From assembly GCA_028066355.1 (NCBI GenBank), contig JALCBP010000003.1, forward strand, positions 62,001 through 126,000: a stretch of 64,000 nt of DNA, read 5' to 3'. The notes below the pieces were generated by a model. It had not been told where the DNA came from. It did not search any database and worked only from the letters and a program-made list of their open reading frames with translations. Source of the stretch: UBA1268 sp002694955 (GTDB taxonomy: Bacteria; Planctomycetota; Planctomycetia; Pirellulales; UBA1268). Below are positions 7,443 through 15,424 of the stretch, piece by piece. Made by a program: the position numbers and the translations under genes. Position 1 is the first letter of the stretch, and each line of letters opens with the position of its first letter.

Positions 7443-8564
7443 ATGGCCAAAATCGTATTAGAATACACCAATCGGCCATTGCAAGGTTTCATCATCTATT
7501 CCGTCGCTCGTTGGCCCCAGTTTCATTTAAACATGATCACTTTCTTCCCAACCTATGCCCAGTGGATCGAGGCCACAGGTGTCTGGCGGGTCAATATTCA
7601 TGGGATGGTCACTAAACCACTTCCAATGGCTAGTCGTAGGCGAACGGTGGCCTACGCAGTTGTGAAGAGGCTTCTGAAAATGGATGAGGTGCAACTCCGA
7701 TCACCAATTTTTCAGGCTCGTTCAGAGATGTTTTTATTTCAGCGAGTATCAGGAGAGTCGGTTCAAATTCGCCTTGGGGGAAAAATAAAAGATATTGGTA
7801 TCTCAAAACGCACCGGGCACTTTGAAACGAGCTTTGATCTCGATGCACAAACAGTATCTGAAACTGTAGTTGAAACACCCTATGGACAAAAACTCTGTTT
7901 CGAATCGGTCAATGGAGACACATATTCCACGTCAGTAACAACCATGGGCTCTGTTCAGTTGCTCCATACGAGTGGAACCTCAGTCATTTCTGATATTGAC
8001 GATACCGTCAAACTAACAAACGTTGCAGACCGCCGAGAACTCTTAGCAAATACACTCTTGAGAGAATTTGTACCAATTCCAGACATGGTTGATCTTTACA
8101 AACACTGGTCATCGTCTGGAGCAGCCTTTCATTATGTATCAGCCAGTCCGTGGCAACTCACAAGACCACTCAATGATTTTTTTCAGTCTGCAGGCCTGCC
8201 AGATGGATCTATGCACCTGAAGCTTTTTCGGTTAAAGGACTCAACACCGCTTGGAAGGATGCGTTCTTCCAAAAAATCAAAACGGGACGTAATCATTGAA
8301 ATAATAGATCATTTTCCAAATCGAAAATTTATTCTTGTCGGTGATTCTGGAGAGCGAGATCCCGAGGTTTACGCAAAAGTAGCACAGCAGCGGCAAAATC
8401 AGATAGCCGGTATTGCGATCCGTCGAGTTCCTAGCAGGAGGTCCAAGCAAAAAACGGAGTATGCTCTCAAGAATCTTGCGCAAACTGTACCCAACGATAT
8501 GTTGCGAGTGTTTACTTCAGCAGACGAAATCAGCGACCTTGTATCGCCAAAAGAGATAATCTAG
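7443..8564 (+). CDS. DUF2183 / App1-like phosphatase domain protein
   Basis: 373 residues. The C-terminal two thirds match the DUF2183 family (catalytic domain related to yeast App1 phosphatidate phosphatase, HAD-like): SDIDDTVK at about residues 183-190 supplies the DxDxT motif, YVSASPWQL the second motif, then a Lys (KSKRDVI) and VGDSGERDPEVY the acidic motif. The N-terminal part contains ITFFPTYAQ and resembles the small domain preceding the catalytic domain in bacterial members. The start is uncertain: the frame opens just upstream, and an in-frame ATG at 7533 directly before ITFFPTY is an alternative. Substrate in bacteria is not established. Ends overlap the convergent yraN by 4 bp. Confidence 0.88.
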   Translation: MAKIVLEYTNRPLQGFIIYSVARWPQFHLNMITFFPTYAQWIEATGVWRVNIHGMVTKPLPMASRRRTVAYAVVKRLLKMDEVQLRSPIFQARSEMFLFQRVSGESVQIRLGGKIKDIGISKRTGHFETSFDLDAQTVSETVVETPYGQKLCFESVNGDTYSTSVTTMGSVQLLHTSGTSVISDIDDTVKLTNVADRRELLANTLLREFVPIPDMVDLYKHWSSSGAAFHYVSASPWQLTRPLNDFFQSAGLPDGSMHLKLFRLKDSTPLGRMRSSKKSKRDVIIEIIDHFPNRKFILVGDSGERDPEVYAKVAQQRQNQIAGIAIRRVPSRRSKQKTEYALKNLAQTVPNDMLRVFTSADEISDLVSPKEII

Positions 8565-8968
8565 GAATCCATTTCGAAGGCATTCTGGAAATGCTCAATG
8601 ATTGGTGAATGACCAGAACGCCAAAAGAACCAACGGTTTTGAATTGGTAGAGAAGGTGTAAACAGGACCGTAATAACATCGAGCCGAAATGAATAATTTT
8701 CAAGTCGATGCTGTTTTATGTAGGCATTCGCTAACGTACAAATTCGCTGTTTCTTCCGAGCATCGATTGTTTCAGCAGGATGTCCGTGATGGGTACTTGT
8801 TCTAGAGCGCACTTCGATGAAGACAACAGTGCGCTTATCAAGAGCAATGATATCGATATCACCGCGCAGAATACGTTCACGGTGAGCTATTATTTGATAT
8901 CCCTGTTTTCGAAGATAACGAACAGCTTCTTGCTCACCTTGAAGGCCAATTGTTTTGCGAGTGGCCAC
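8561..8968 (-). CDS. yraN: YraN / UPF0102 family nuclease-like protein
   Basis: 135 residues with the restriction-endonuclease-like fold motifs of UPF0102: GEQEAVRYL near the N-terminus, RGDIDIIALD (catalytic-type Asp), VFIEVRSR (Glu-x-Lys-like, here ExR) and the conserved AYI plus RLDVITV strand. Family members have been linked to Holliday-junction processing, but the role is not settled. Last gene of the ffh-rpsP-trmD-rplS cluster, a position commonly seen in other bacteria, where rnhB often intervenes; rnhB is absent here. The C-terminus is followed within the same bases by the end of the DUF2183 gene. Confidence 0.93.
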   Translation of the reverse strand: MATRKTIGLQGEQEAVRYLRKQGYQIIAHRERILRGDIDIIALDKRTVVFIEVRSRTSTHHGHPAETIDARKKQRICTLANAYIKQHRLENYSFRLDVITVLFTPSLPIQNRWFFWRSGHSPIIEHFQNAFEMDS

Positions 8969-9006
8969 CCAAAGTCCTTTTTGTGATTCTCAGATCACAG
9001 TAACCA

Positions 9007-9372
9007 TTATTTGGTTTTCGCGTCGGTTCGACGTTCACGAAGACGCACTGCTTTTCCAACACGATCACGCAAATAATACAATTTCGCACGTCGTGTAACA
9101 CCGGATCGTTTCACAACGATCTTTGCAATTTTTGGGGAATGAACAGGGAATTTGCGCTCCACCCCTTCCCCTGAAACAATTCGACGAACAGTAAACATCT
9201 CACGACTGCCAGAACCGCTGCGGGCAATAACGACACCATTGAAGATCTGAGTCCGTTCTTTATTTCCTTCAAGAATACGATTATGGACGTCTACTGTGTC
9301 GCCAATTTCAAATTTATCAATTTCCTTTTTTAGGCTGTTTGATTCAACGTGCTCGAGAATTTGCTGACTCAT
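9007..9372 (-). CDS. rplS: 50S ribosomal protein L19
   Basis: 121 residues, normal length. Signatures: FEIGDTVDVH near the N-terminus, QIFNGVVIARSGSGSREMFTVRRI, GVERKFPVHSPKI and the basic C-terminal end RRAKLYYLRDRVGKAVRLRERR. Binds at the interface of the two ribosomal subunits. Lies 37 bp after trmD, the standard order. Confidence 0.98.
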   Translation of the reverse strand: MSQQILEHVESNSLKKEIDKFEIGDTVDVHNRILEGNKERTQIFNGVVIARSGSGSREMFTVRRIVSGEGVERKFPVHSPKIAKIVVKRSGVTRRAKLYYLRDRVGKAVRLRERRTDAKTK

Positions 9373-9409
9373 TTTCTAATCTCCAAGAAATGTAGCGTAC
9401 TGTTGTAAA

Positions 9410-10132
9410 TTATTTTTCTGTGTGTTTGTTTGATTGCGTGCGGGTGGCATGAACCGCCTGAGTTTTACGCCAAGCAGCAATTCGTTGATGGTCACCGGTT
9501 AAAAGGACATCGGGTACGCGAAGACCACGATATTCACGAGGACGCGTATACTGTGGGCCTTCGATAAGTCTTTCCGTGCCCGAGAACGAATCATCGACAG
9601 CACTTCGTGAGTCACCAAGAACGCCAGGTATTAGCCTAGCAACAGCATCAATAATCACCATAGCAGCTACTTCACCGCCTGAAAGGACATAGTTTCCAAC
9701 TGAAATGAGGTCTGGCTTCAGTGTGTCACAGATCCGTTGATCAAATCCCTCATACCTTCCACAGAGAAGAATGAGGCGTTGTCGTCCAGCGAGCTCTTCA
9801 ACAACTTCCTGAGTGAGTGGTCGTCCGGCGGGCGAGAGCATTTTAATACTACTTGATAAGTCAGGACTACTTGAAGATTCAGGAAGTTCGGACGAACTAT
9901 TTTGATCGAACAGAGACTCAACGCAGTCAACAACTGGGCCGGGCATAAGAAGCATTCCAGGACCTCCACCGTATGGACGATCATCAACTTGCCGGTGGAC
10001 TCCAGTCGCAAAGTCTCGGATATTTTTCAATCGGATGTCGAGTAAACCGGATTTTTGCGCAGCGCCCAGTAAACTTCCATCAAGAAAGCCCTGAAACATT
10101 TCAGGGAATAGCGTAACGACGTCGATCCGCAT
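9410..10132 (-). CDS. trmD: tRNA (guanine-N1-)-methyltransferase
   Basis: SPOUT-class enzyme making m1G37 next to the anticodon, preventing +1 frameshifts. 240 residues. Conserved parts: MRIDVVTLFPEMF, DDRPYGGGPGM, LILLCGRYEGFDQR (knot and SAM-binding loop), LSGGEVAAMVIIDAVARLIPGVLG, DSFSGTERLIEGPQYTRP with the catalytic-position Asp, and VPDVLLTGDHQRIAAWR. Two oddities: the usual SIGDYVL is SVGNYVL (Asp to Asn), and the C-terminus stops soon after AWRKTQAVHATRTQ instead of continuing with the RRPELL segment. A Ser-rich insert follows the DCVESLF helix. Located 18 bp after rpsP; rimM, usually between them, is missing. Confidence 0.96.
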   Translation of the reverse strand: MRIDVVTLFPEMFQGFLDGSLLGAAQKSGLLDIRLKNIRDFATGVHRQVDDRPYGGGPGMLLMPGPVVDCVESLFDQNSSSELPESSSSPDLSSSIKMLSPAGRPLTQEVVEELAGRQRLILLCGRYEGFDQRICDTLKPDLISVGNYVLSGGEVAAMVIIDAVARLIPGVLGDSRSAVDDSFSGTERLIEGPQYTRPREYRGLRVPDVLLTGDHQRIAAWRKTQAVHATRTQSNKHTEK

Positions 10133-10150
10133 GGCACGTCCTGCACTTGC

Positions 10151-10693
10151 TCACTCGGTAGTCTCGTCAGTCTTTGCCTCAGCATCTGGAGCTTCCGTGG
10201 CCGATGAGGCTTCAGCGGATGCTGGCTCATCAGTTGGTTGCTCCGCGGGTTTGGCATCTTTTGTATCCGTTTCAGCCGATACTGCAGCAGAAGAATCGTC
10301 GCTTGCAGATTCAGATGGTGCATCCGCTTCTGCTACTGGTGATTCCTCTTCCAACGGTGCTGCAACTACTGGCTCACCAGCCTCCGGTACGATCCGAGGC
10401 AGGGATAACCTTGCACGAGCTTCTTCCATTGCTTTGACGTGTGTGCCATTTGTCCCATATTTCTTTATGAGAACTTGCACTTTATCACTTGGTTGAGCTC
10501 CTACGCTCAGCCAATAATCCACTCTTGCTGATTTGAGAGTGCAGCGGGCGTCGGTATCAGACACACTCGGGTCGTATGTGCCAAGTTCTTCAATAACGCG
10601 ACCATCCCGGGGTGTCCGGCGGTCAGTTGCACAAATCCTGAAAAAAGGACGATGTGTACGTCCCATTCGTTTCATACGAATTACCACTGCCAC
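10151..10693 (-). CDS. rpsP: 30S ribosomal protein S16 with long acidic extension
   Basis: The first 85-90 residues are a normal S16 (MAVVIRMKRMGRTHRPFFRI, EELGTYDP, VDYWLSVGAQPSD). The following 90 residues are an Ala/Glu/Ser/Asp/Pro-rich, low-complexity acidic tail (180 residues in total, about twice the size of the E. coli protein). S16 stabilises the 5' domain of 16S rRNA. The tail is in frame, uses codons like its neighbours and ends at a clean stop. Cotranscribed with trmD. Whether the tail stays on the mature ribosome is unknown. Confidence 0.96.
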   Translation of the reverse strand: MAVVIRMKRMGRTHRPFFRICATDRRTPRDGRVIEELGTYDPSVSDTDARCTLKSARVDYWLSVGAQPSDKVQVLIKKYGTNGTHVKAMEEARARLSLPRIVPEAGEPVVAAPLEEESPVAEADAPSESASDDSSAAVSAETDTKDAKPAEQPTDEPASAEASSATEAPDAEAKTDETTE

Positions 10694-10903
10694 GATTTCA
10701 ACTCTCCAAAATTATGAATTGGTCGGTACTTGGATTCACATACTGTCACCAACACGTGGTGCTTCCAGCATGTGCATGGTCGCAGGTGCGCCGGGCCTTC
10801 TAAGGTACACCACAACGAGTCGTAAAAAAGGTGGGTACTGTATTTTTTTTGTTCAGGGACGACTCACAACAGGATTGAAGACACCTGACGGCCGGCAGGA
10901 AGA

Positions 10904-12379
10904 TCAACGTCGAGCGTCTCGTTTTCGCCGTCGGGCCTCTTTTTCCCGCTGTTTTTTGAGTTTTCGTCTCTGTTCAGCTGTTAATCTCTTCCCTGTATCA
11001 CCCTTTGGTCGTCCGAGACGGCCTGCCGGATTGCCCATAGCGGATTGCATTTTTTGGACCTCTCGCATTCGATCTTTCATTCCTAGGCCTGCCATGCCTT
11101 TCATCATAGAGGCCATACCATCAAACTGCTTTACGAGATCATTGACTTCTTGAGGCTGAACACCTGCTCCAGTTGCAATGCGTCTGCGTCGTGTCTGATC
11201 AATCACCCGTGACGGGTTACGTCGTTCTTCAGGTGTCATTGAATCAATGATTCCAAATAGTCGATTGATGTCTTTTTCAAGATCAGCACCGGCTAATGTT
11301 TCCTGCATCCCTCCCATACCAGGAATCATTCCAATAACTTTTCCAAGTGGGCCAAGCCGCCTGGTTTGGAGCATCATTTTTTTGAAGTCCTCAAGTGTAA
11401 ATTCACCTGACTTGAGACGTTCCTCTTGTCGCTGCATCTCGTCTTGATCAAATTTTCTTTGAGCTTCTTCAACGAGACTTACGACATCCCCCATACCAAG
11501 AATTCGGCCGGCGAGTCGGTCGGGATGAAATTCTTCAAGCGCATCAACGCCCTCACCGGTTCCCATAAATTTAATCGGTACACCGGTGACACTTTTTACT
11601 GATAGCGCAGCACCACCCCGAGCGTCGCCATCTAGTTTCGTCATGATGACGCCATCAATTTCAAGCGATTCGTTAAAGGCTTTCGCACTTGAAACAGCAT
11701 CCTGACCGGTCATCGCATCAACAACCAAAAACACCTGATCAGGCGAAACTGTTCGATCAATGCGTGATAATTCAGCCATTAATTCTTGATCAATAGAAAG
11801 CCTGCCTGCTGTATCAAGAATGACAACATCGATCCCATCCTTCTTTGCTTTTTTTACACCAGCCTTGCAAACCGCAACGGGGTCAGCCTGGTCATGAGGA
11901 GTATGCACCGGTATACCAATTTGTTCACCCAGCACCGATAGTTGCTCAATCGCTGCAGGTCGTTGTAAATCAGCAGCAACAAGCATGACTCCTTTTCCCT
12001 GCTCCTTGAGGCGTCGAGCAAGTTTTCCACACGTGGTGGTTTTTCCTGATCCTTGGAGCCCACAAAGCATAAGAATTGTGGTATCGCCTGAATGAAAAGA
12101 AAGCTCATGGTCGACCGGTCCCATGAGATTAATTAGTTCGCGGTGCACAATGCCGATGAGTTGTTGTGCTGGATCTAGGGCATCAAGAACCTTTGCACCA
12201 ACAGCATCTGCAGAAACACGGTCGAGGAATTCCTCAACAACATCGTATGCAACATCAGCTTCAAGAAGTGCTGTTCGAACCTCACCGAGGCCCTCGCGCA
12301 TATTTGATTCAGAAAGTTTTCCTCTACCACGGAGAGAACTTATTGCAGAGGTAAGCGAATTGGAGAGATTGTCAAACAT
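10904..12379 (-). CDS. ffh: Signal recognition particle GTPase Ffh (SRP54)
   Basis: Binds signal sequences on nascent membrane proteins and 4.5S RNA, and targets ribosomes to FtsY. 491 residues. N domain 1-90; G domain with P-loop GLQGSGKTTT, DTAGRLSID, TKLDGDARGGAAL and FMGTGEGVDALEEF; M domain from about 300 with the Met-rich stretch DFKKMMLQTRRLGPLGKVIGMIPGM and the RNA-binding TRRRRIATGAGV. It ends in a very basic tail (KKQREKEARRRKRDARR). First gene of the ffh-rpsP-trmD-rplS-yraN cluster, with 210 bp before rpsP. A 102-nt palindrome lies upstream of its start. Confidence 0.97.
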   Translation of the reverse strand: MFDNLSNSLTSAISSLRGRGKLSESNMREGLGEVRTALLEADVAYDVVEEFLDRVSADAVGAKVLDALDPAQQLIGIVHRELINLMGPVDHELSFHSGDTTILMLCGLQGSGKTTTCGKLARRLKEQGKGVMLVAADLQRPAAIEQLSVLGEQIGIPVHTPHDQADPVAVCKAGVKKAKKDGIDVVILDTAGRLSIDQELMAELSRIDRTVSPDQVFLVVDAMTGQDAVSSAKAFNESLEIDGVIMTKLDGDARGGAALSVKSVTGVPIKFMGTGEGVDALEEFHPDRLAGRILGMGDVVSLVEEAQRKFDQDEMQRQEERLKSGEFTLEDFKKMMLQTRRLGPLGKVIGMIPGMGGMQETLAGADLEKDINRLFGIIDSMTPEERRNPSRVIDQTRRRRIATGAGVQPQEVNDLVKQFDGMASMMKGMAGLGMKDRMREVQKMQSAMGNPAGRLGRPKGDTGKRLTAEQRRKLKKQREKEARRRKRDARR

Positions 12380-12466
12380 GACAAAGAGTATAACTACGAA
12401 GCAGCATAAAAATGAGTGGATGATGAAGAATCCAGCACAGATTCAGCTCGTTAAGACGCCAGATAC

Positions 12467-12568
12467 AGCTCGATACGACGATGGACCGCTCGAATCGGGA
12501 GCGAACACCCATTGTGTCGCAATACCCGATGCGTGGCCGGCAAGAGCGGTGCATCGTCGTATCGAGCT
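12467..12568. repeat. 102-nt nested palindrome upstream of ffh
   Basis: Outer arms of 25 nt (12467-12491 and 12544-12568) are complementary with one mismatch. Inside them ATCGGG/CCCGAT (12494-12499 and 12525-12530) pair, and inside these GCGA(A)CAC/GTGTCGC pair around a CCATT loop. The whole element would fold as one long interrupted hairpin on either strand. No T run follows on the minus strand, so it is not a textbook terminator for the upstream lipoprotein gene. It could be a structured RNA element, a palindromic repeat of a mobile family, or a non-canonical terminator. Confidence 0.8.
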
Positions 12569-12583
12569 AAAAAGTACTTGGCA

Positions 12584-12886
12584 TTAAGAAAAAGTACCAG
12601 GATCACTCACAACAGGAGTTGGACCAATGACTGTGCCGCTTTCCACTCCGCCTTCGCAACAAGGCGTAGGACTTCCGCATGGTTCGCAACCACAGGGAGC
12701 CGCTCCGCACGGTTCACATGGCGCTTGACCGCATGGTGTATTGCAGTTGTTCTGATAGAGTCCCCGGCCCGTATTTCGGAATTCAAGAAAAGACGGTCGT
12801 CTGCAACTATTCCCGAAGCAACTACTACATCCTGGTAGAACGACCAAACAGCCCAGTGCAGTCAGCAGGCAAACAAGACGTGTCAT
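12584..12886 (-). CDS. Small Cys-rich lipoprotein, unknown function
   Basis: 100 residues. Signal peptide with lipobox VLPGC (lipidated Cys20) followed by Ser-Ser-Cys. The mature chain is about one sixth Cys, in a Gly/Pro/Ala-rich repeat of the form CGxxPCEPCGAAPCG (about residues 50-80), then a Thr/Pro/Val tail ending SDPGTFS. The repeat suggests disulphide bonding or metal binding, but no known motif is complete. The RBS region is itself a short palindrome (GGGAGACTCCC) just before the ATG. Similar in design to the lipoprotein at about 6.7-7.1 kb. Confidence 0.72.
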   Translation of the reverse strand: MTRLVCLLTALGCLVVLPGCSSCFGNSCRRPSFLEFRNTGRGLYQNNCNTPCGQAPCEPCGAAPCGCEPCGSPTPCCEGGVESGTVIGPTPVVSDPGTFS

Positions 12887-13158
12887 AGGGGAGTCTCCCG
12901 GTGAATCAAATTAAAGTCGCTGAGTACTGAATGACCTGATTGCAATAGAGCGAAAGCAACAGTCAATCAGTCTTGCTGAGCAACCCTACCTCACGCTTGC
13001 ATGATGTGACGGAAGTTTTTATCTCCTCACCAATTTTTCCGTGCTAGTGTTGAAAGTGAACGTTAAGGTTTACGGAAACCGCATTGTTTCACAAACCATT
13101 CTTTTCGCCGTGAAAAGGTAGTTTTTCATTTTTGTAATCGGGCTGTTGTTCAACACTG

Positions 13159-14208
13159 ATGTCTGGAACTCACGAAAGAAAAACAAGTTTGTACCGTTTG
13201 TACCGATTGTCCTGGGTATTTTTGACCTTCGGACTATTTGGTTGTGTTTCAGTACCTGTCTCTGGTGCATCCAATGGTTCACAGGCTTGTTGCGAGCCGA
13301 ATATCTGGGTTTTCAGTACAAGGCATCTCCCAGGTATTTGTTGTATACCAGAAGTGGTGAACCCTACTGTACAGCGTTATGAGCCAGAGCATTGTAGATG
13401 GCTCTCGGACGACGTTGGAAGTTTGCTTTCGGGAAAAGGACCTCTTGTCATTTTTCTACATGGAAATCGATATGACGCATGGTCGGCAAAACAACAGGGT
13501 ATCCGTCTTGCAAAGCGTTGTAGTTTTTTCATGTCCCATTCGGTGGACACACAGTTGATGATTTATTCATGGCCTAGTCAGCAGGATGGCTGTCTGCTGA
13601 AAGATGGTCGAAACAAATATCATCGCTGTTTTACGGAAGGACATTATCTGGCATGGCTCCTTGGCCAGATAGACCCCGAGCGTCCGGTTGTTTTTATTGG
13701 ATACAGCTTCGGTGCACTTATTACGCTTGAGGCTTTAGAGGATCTTGTTGCAGCAGAAAATTCAGGTAGGCCTGTCAGTCCGTGGCAACACCGACCAGGA
13801 GACACACGGCTCATTTTTGTAGCTCCGGCAGTTCGGTGTGACGCGTTCGCACCGTGTGGAAAATACCGTGAAACACTAGCGTGCGTAGATCGTGTTTCAC
13901 TGACCATCAATTCAAGAGATGATGCGTTACGATTTTTCCACCTCCTCGACACCCGTACCAATGTTGACGCACTCGGGTATAACGGGATGCCACGCAGATG
14001 GATGCCGCCCGAAATTTTATATTCCGCAGTAGATGCCCGACGGATTATCGGTCGTGAGCATGGCTTTCCACTGTACCTTAAATCAAACACACTTATGCAT
14101 CGAATCTGTCGTGATGCGTATAGTGGACTTGAAGTAAGTTCTCATGAAATGATTTTGAAACACAAAAGTATTTTGAGAAAAGATATTGAAACTCAGGAAT
14201 CTGAGTAA
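13159..14208 (+). CDS. Predicted lipid-anchored alpha/beta hydrolase
   Basis: 349 residues. After a basic N-terminus comes a hydrophobic segment with lipobox LFGC (Cys29). The mature domain has the alpha/beta-hydrolase layout: VIFLHGNRYD (oxyanion-hole HG), a Trp-Pro-Ser strand, then VFIGYSFGALIT with the nucleophile Ser in GxSxG, and later IFVAPAVRCDAF and INSRDDALRFFHLLD, where an acidic triad residue would sit. GREHGFPLY offers a candidate His near the C-terminus. Substrate unknown; related planctomycete proteins are simply called hydrolases. Preceded by 272 bp shared with the divergent Cys-rich lipoprotein gene. Confidence 0.8.
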   Translation: MSGTHERKTSLYRLYRLSWVFLTFGLFGCVSVPVSGASNGSQACCEPNIWVFSTRHLPGICCIPEVVNPTVQRYEPEHCRWLSDDVGSLLSGKGPLVIFLHGNRYDAWSAKQQGIRLAKRCSFFMSHSVDTQLMIYSWPSQQDGCLLKDGRNKYHRCFTEGHYLAWLLGQIDPERPVVFIGYSFGALITLEALEDLVAAENSGRPVSPWQHRPGDTRLIFVAPAVRCDAFAPCGKYRETLACVDRVSLTINSRDDALRFFHLLDTRTNVDALGYNGMPRRWMPPEILYSAVDARRIIGREHGFPLYLKSNTLMHRICRDAYSGLEVSSHEMILKHKSILRKDIETQESE

Positions 14209-14210
14209 TC

Positions 14211-14230
14211 GGCTTACTTTTTTGTGAGCC
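14211..14230. terminator. Possible weak terminator hairpin between convergent genes
   Basis: GGCTTAC and GTGAGCC pair (one G-T) around a loop of six T. No T run follows on either strand, so termination activity is doubtful. Confidence 0.3.
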
Positions 14231-14287
14231 TCTATCAGATGTAGTACGAGTTTGGGTTTTGTTCTGAGGATGAAAGAGAAATTGTCT

Positions 14288-15286
14288 TTATAGGACTGAA
14301 TCCTCGAGGACGCCGTTCTTCTTTTCAAAAAACCATCGGGCAGTCGCTTCCAATCCTTCATGGAATGAATATGTTGGCTTCCAGCCTAGGATGTTCCTAG
14401 CACGGCTTGCGTCGAGGAGACTCGACCGTAGGTCTCCAACCCGCTCTGGGCCATACTCGGGTTCAGGCAGGGTTTGTTCTTTAGAAGTACGTGTATAAAG
14501 CTGTTCTGTCTGTGTTCGCAAGTTCTTCTCGAGCGTATTGACATCAGTGCCGATTCCCGTGCCTATATTAAGAGAAAGCGTTTTTCTTTCACTAAAGTGC
14601 TGCTCATCTAAAGAAATAGCAGCGAGATTCGCAGCAGCAACATCAGGGCCGTAGACATAATCACGAATATATTTTCCATCACCATTGATGCGAGCAGGAT
14701 GACCATCGAGGAATTGATTACAGAAAATAGCAACTACCCCGGCCTCGCCATGGGGATCTTGTCGAGGTCCGTAGACATTTGAATATCGTAGTGCGATTGA
14801 TGACAGTCCGTGTTCTCGAGCATAGAAATCAAGATATCTTTCACCAACCCACTTAGTAATACCGTATGGGCTAATCGGGTTTGCAGGTGCTGTCTCAGGA
14901 GCAGGTGTTGTAACGTCTCCATACAATACACCACCGGAGGATGCGAAGACCATTCGCTTGCAACTCGTGTTGACGGCAGCGTTGAGTACAGAAAGAAGGC
15001 CGAGGCAATTGATATCGGCATCCAATAGAGGGTCACGAACAGAGCGACTGACTGATAGCTGAGCTGCTTGGTGACAAACAGCATCAGGTTGAAACTTCTG
15101 AAAAATGTCAGCGATACGCTGTGTATTACGGATATCAACCTTGTGAAGTGGTATGTCTTCGGGAACATTCCCAGATAACCCACTCGAAAGATCATCAATG
15201 ACTTCGACGTTGTGACCAGATTGTAAACACGCATCCACAATGTGGCTGCCAATAAACCCCGCGCCGCCGGTTACTATGATCTTCAT
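14288..15286 (-). CDS. NAD-dependent sugar epimerase (UDP-glucose 4-epimerase-like)
   Basis: Extended short-chain dehydrogenase of 332 residues. NAD-binding GGAGFIGSHI at residues 7-16 and the Asp-Asp adenine-ribose site at VIDDLSSG; catalytic SSGG region, then YGITK (YxxxK) and the conserved RYSNVYGPRQ. The YIRDYVYGPDVA segment is typical of GalE/WbpP-type enzymes. Last gene of a three-gene minus-strand set (glycosyltransferase, gmd, this gene), so it probably supplies a nucleotide sugar for a surface polysaccharide. Whether it epimerises UDP-glucose, UDP-GlcNAc or acts on the Gmd product cannot be told from the motifs. Confidence 0.88.
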   Translation of the reverse strand: MKIIVTGGAGFIGSHIVDACLQSGHNVEVIDDLSSGLSGNVPEDIPLHKVDIRNTQRIADIFQKFQPDAVCHQAAQLSVSRSVRDPLLDADINCLGLLSVLNAAVNTSCKRMVFASSGGVLYGDVTTPAPETAPANPISPYGITKWVGERYLDFYAREHGLSSIALRYSNVYGPRQDPHGEAGVVAIFCNQFLDGHPARINGDGKYIRDYVYGPDVAAANLAAISLDEQHFSERKTLSLNIGTGIGTDVNTLEKNLRTQTEQLYTRTSKEQTLPEPEYGPERVGDLRSSLLDASRARNILGWKPTYSFHEGLEATARWFFEKKNGVLEDSVL

Positions 15287-15424
15287 TGCGAACCCAAAAG
15301 TTGGTATTTAGTACTGCCAAAAACTCATTATAAGTCACGTGACAGTAGGGTTTGGTTCAGGAAAGACAATAGAGAAACTTGTCTTTTAACTTTACCAGGA
15401 AGGCTTGCAAGCGGGCATCCTCCT

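Noticed and set aside
7127..7615. 162-codon plus-strand frame before the DUF2183 gene
   Set aside because: No domain, unusual composition, and it overlaps the better supported DUF2183 frame.
10131..10496. 121-codon Ala/Ser-rich plus-strand frame
   Set aside because: Mirror of the low-complexity tail of S16 on the opposite strand.
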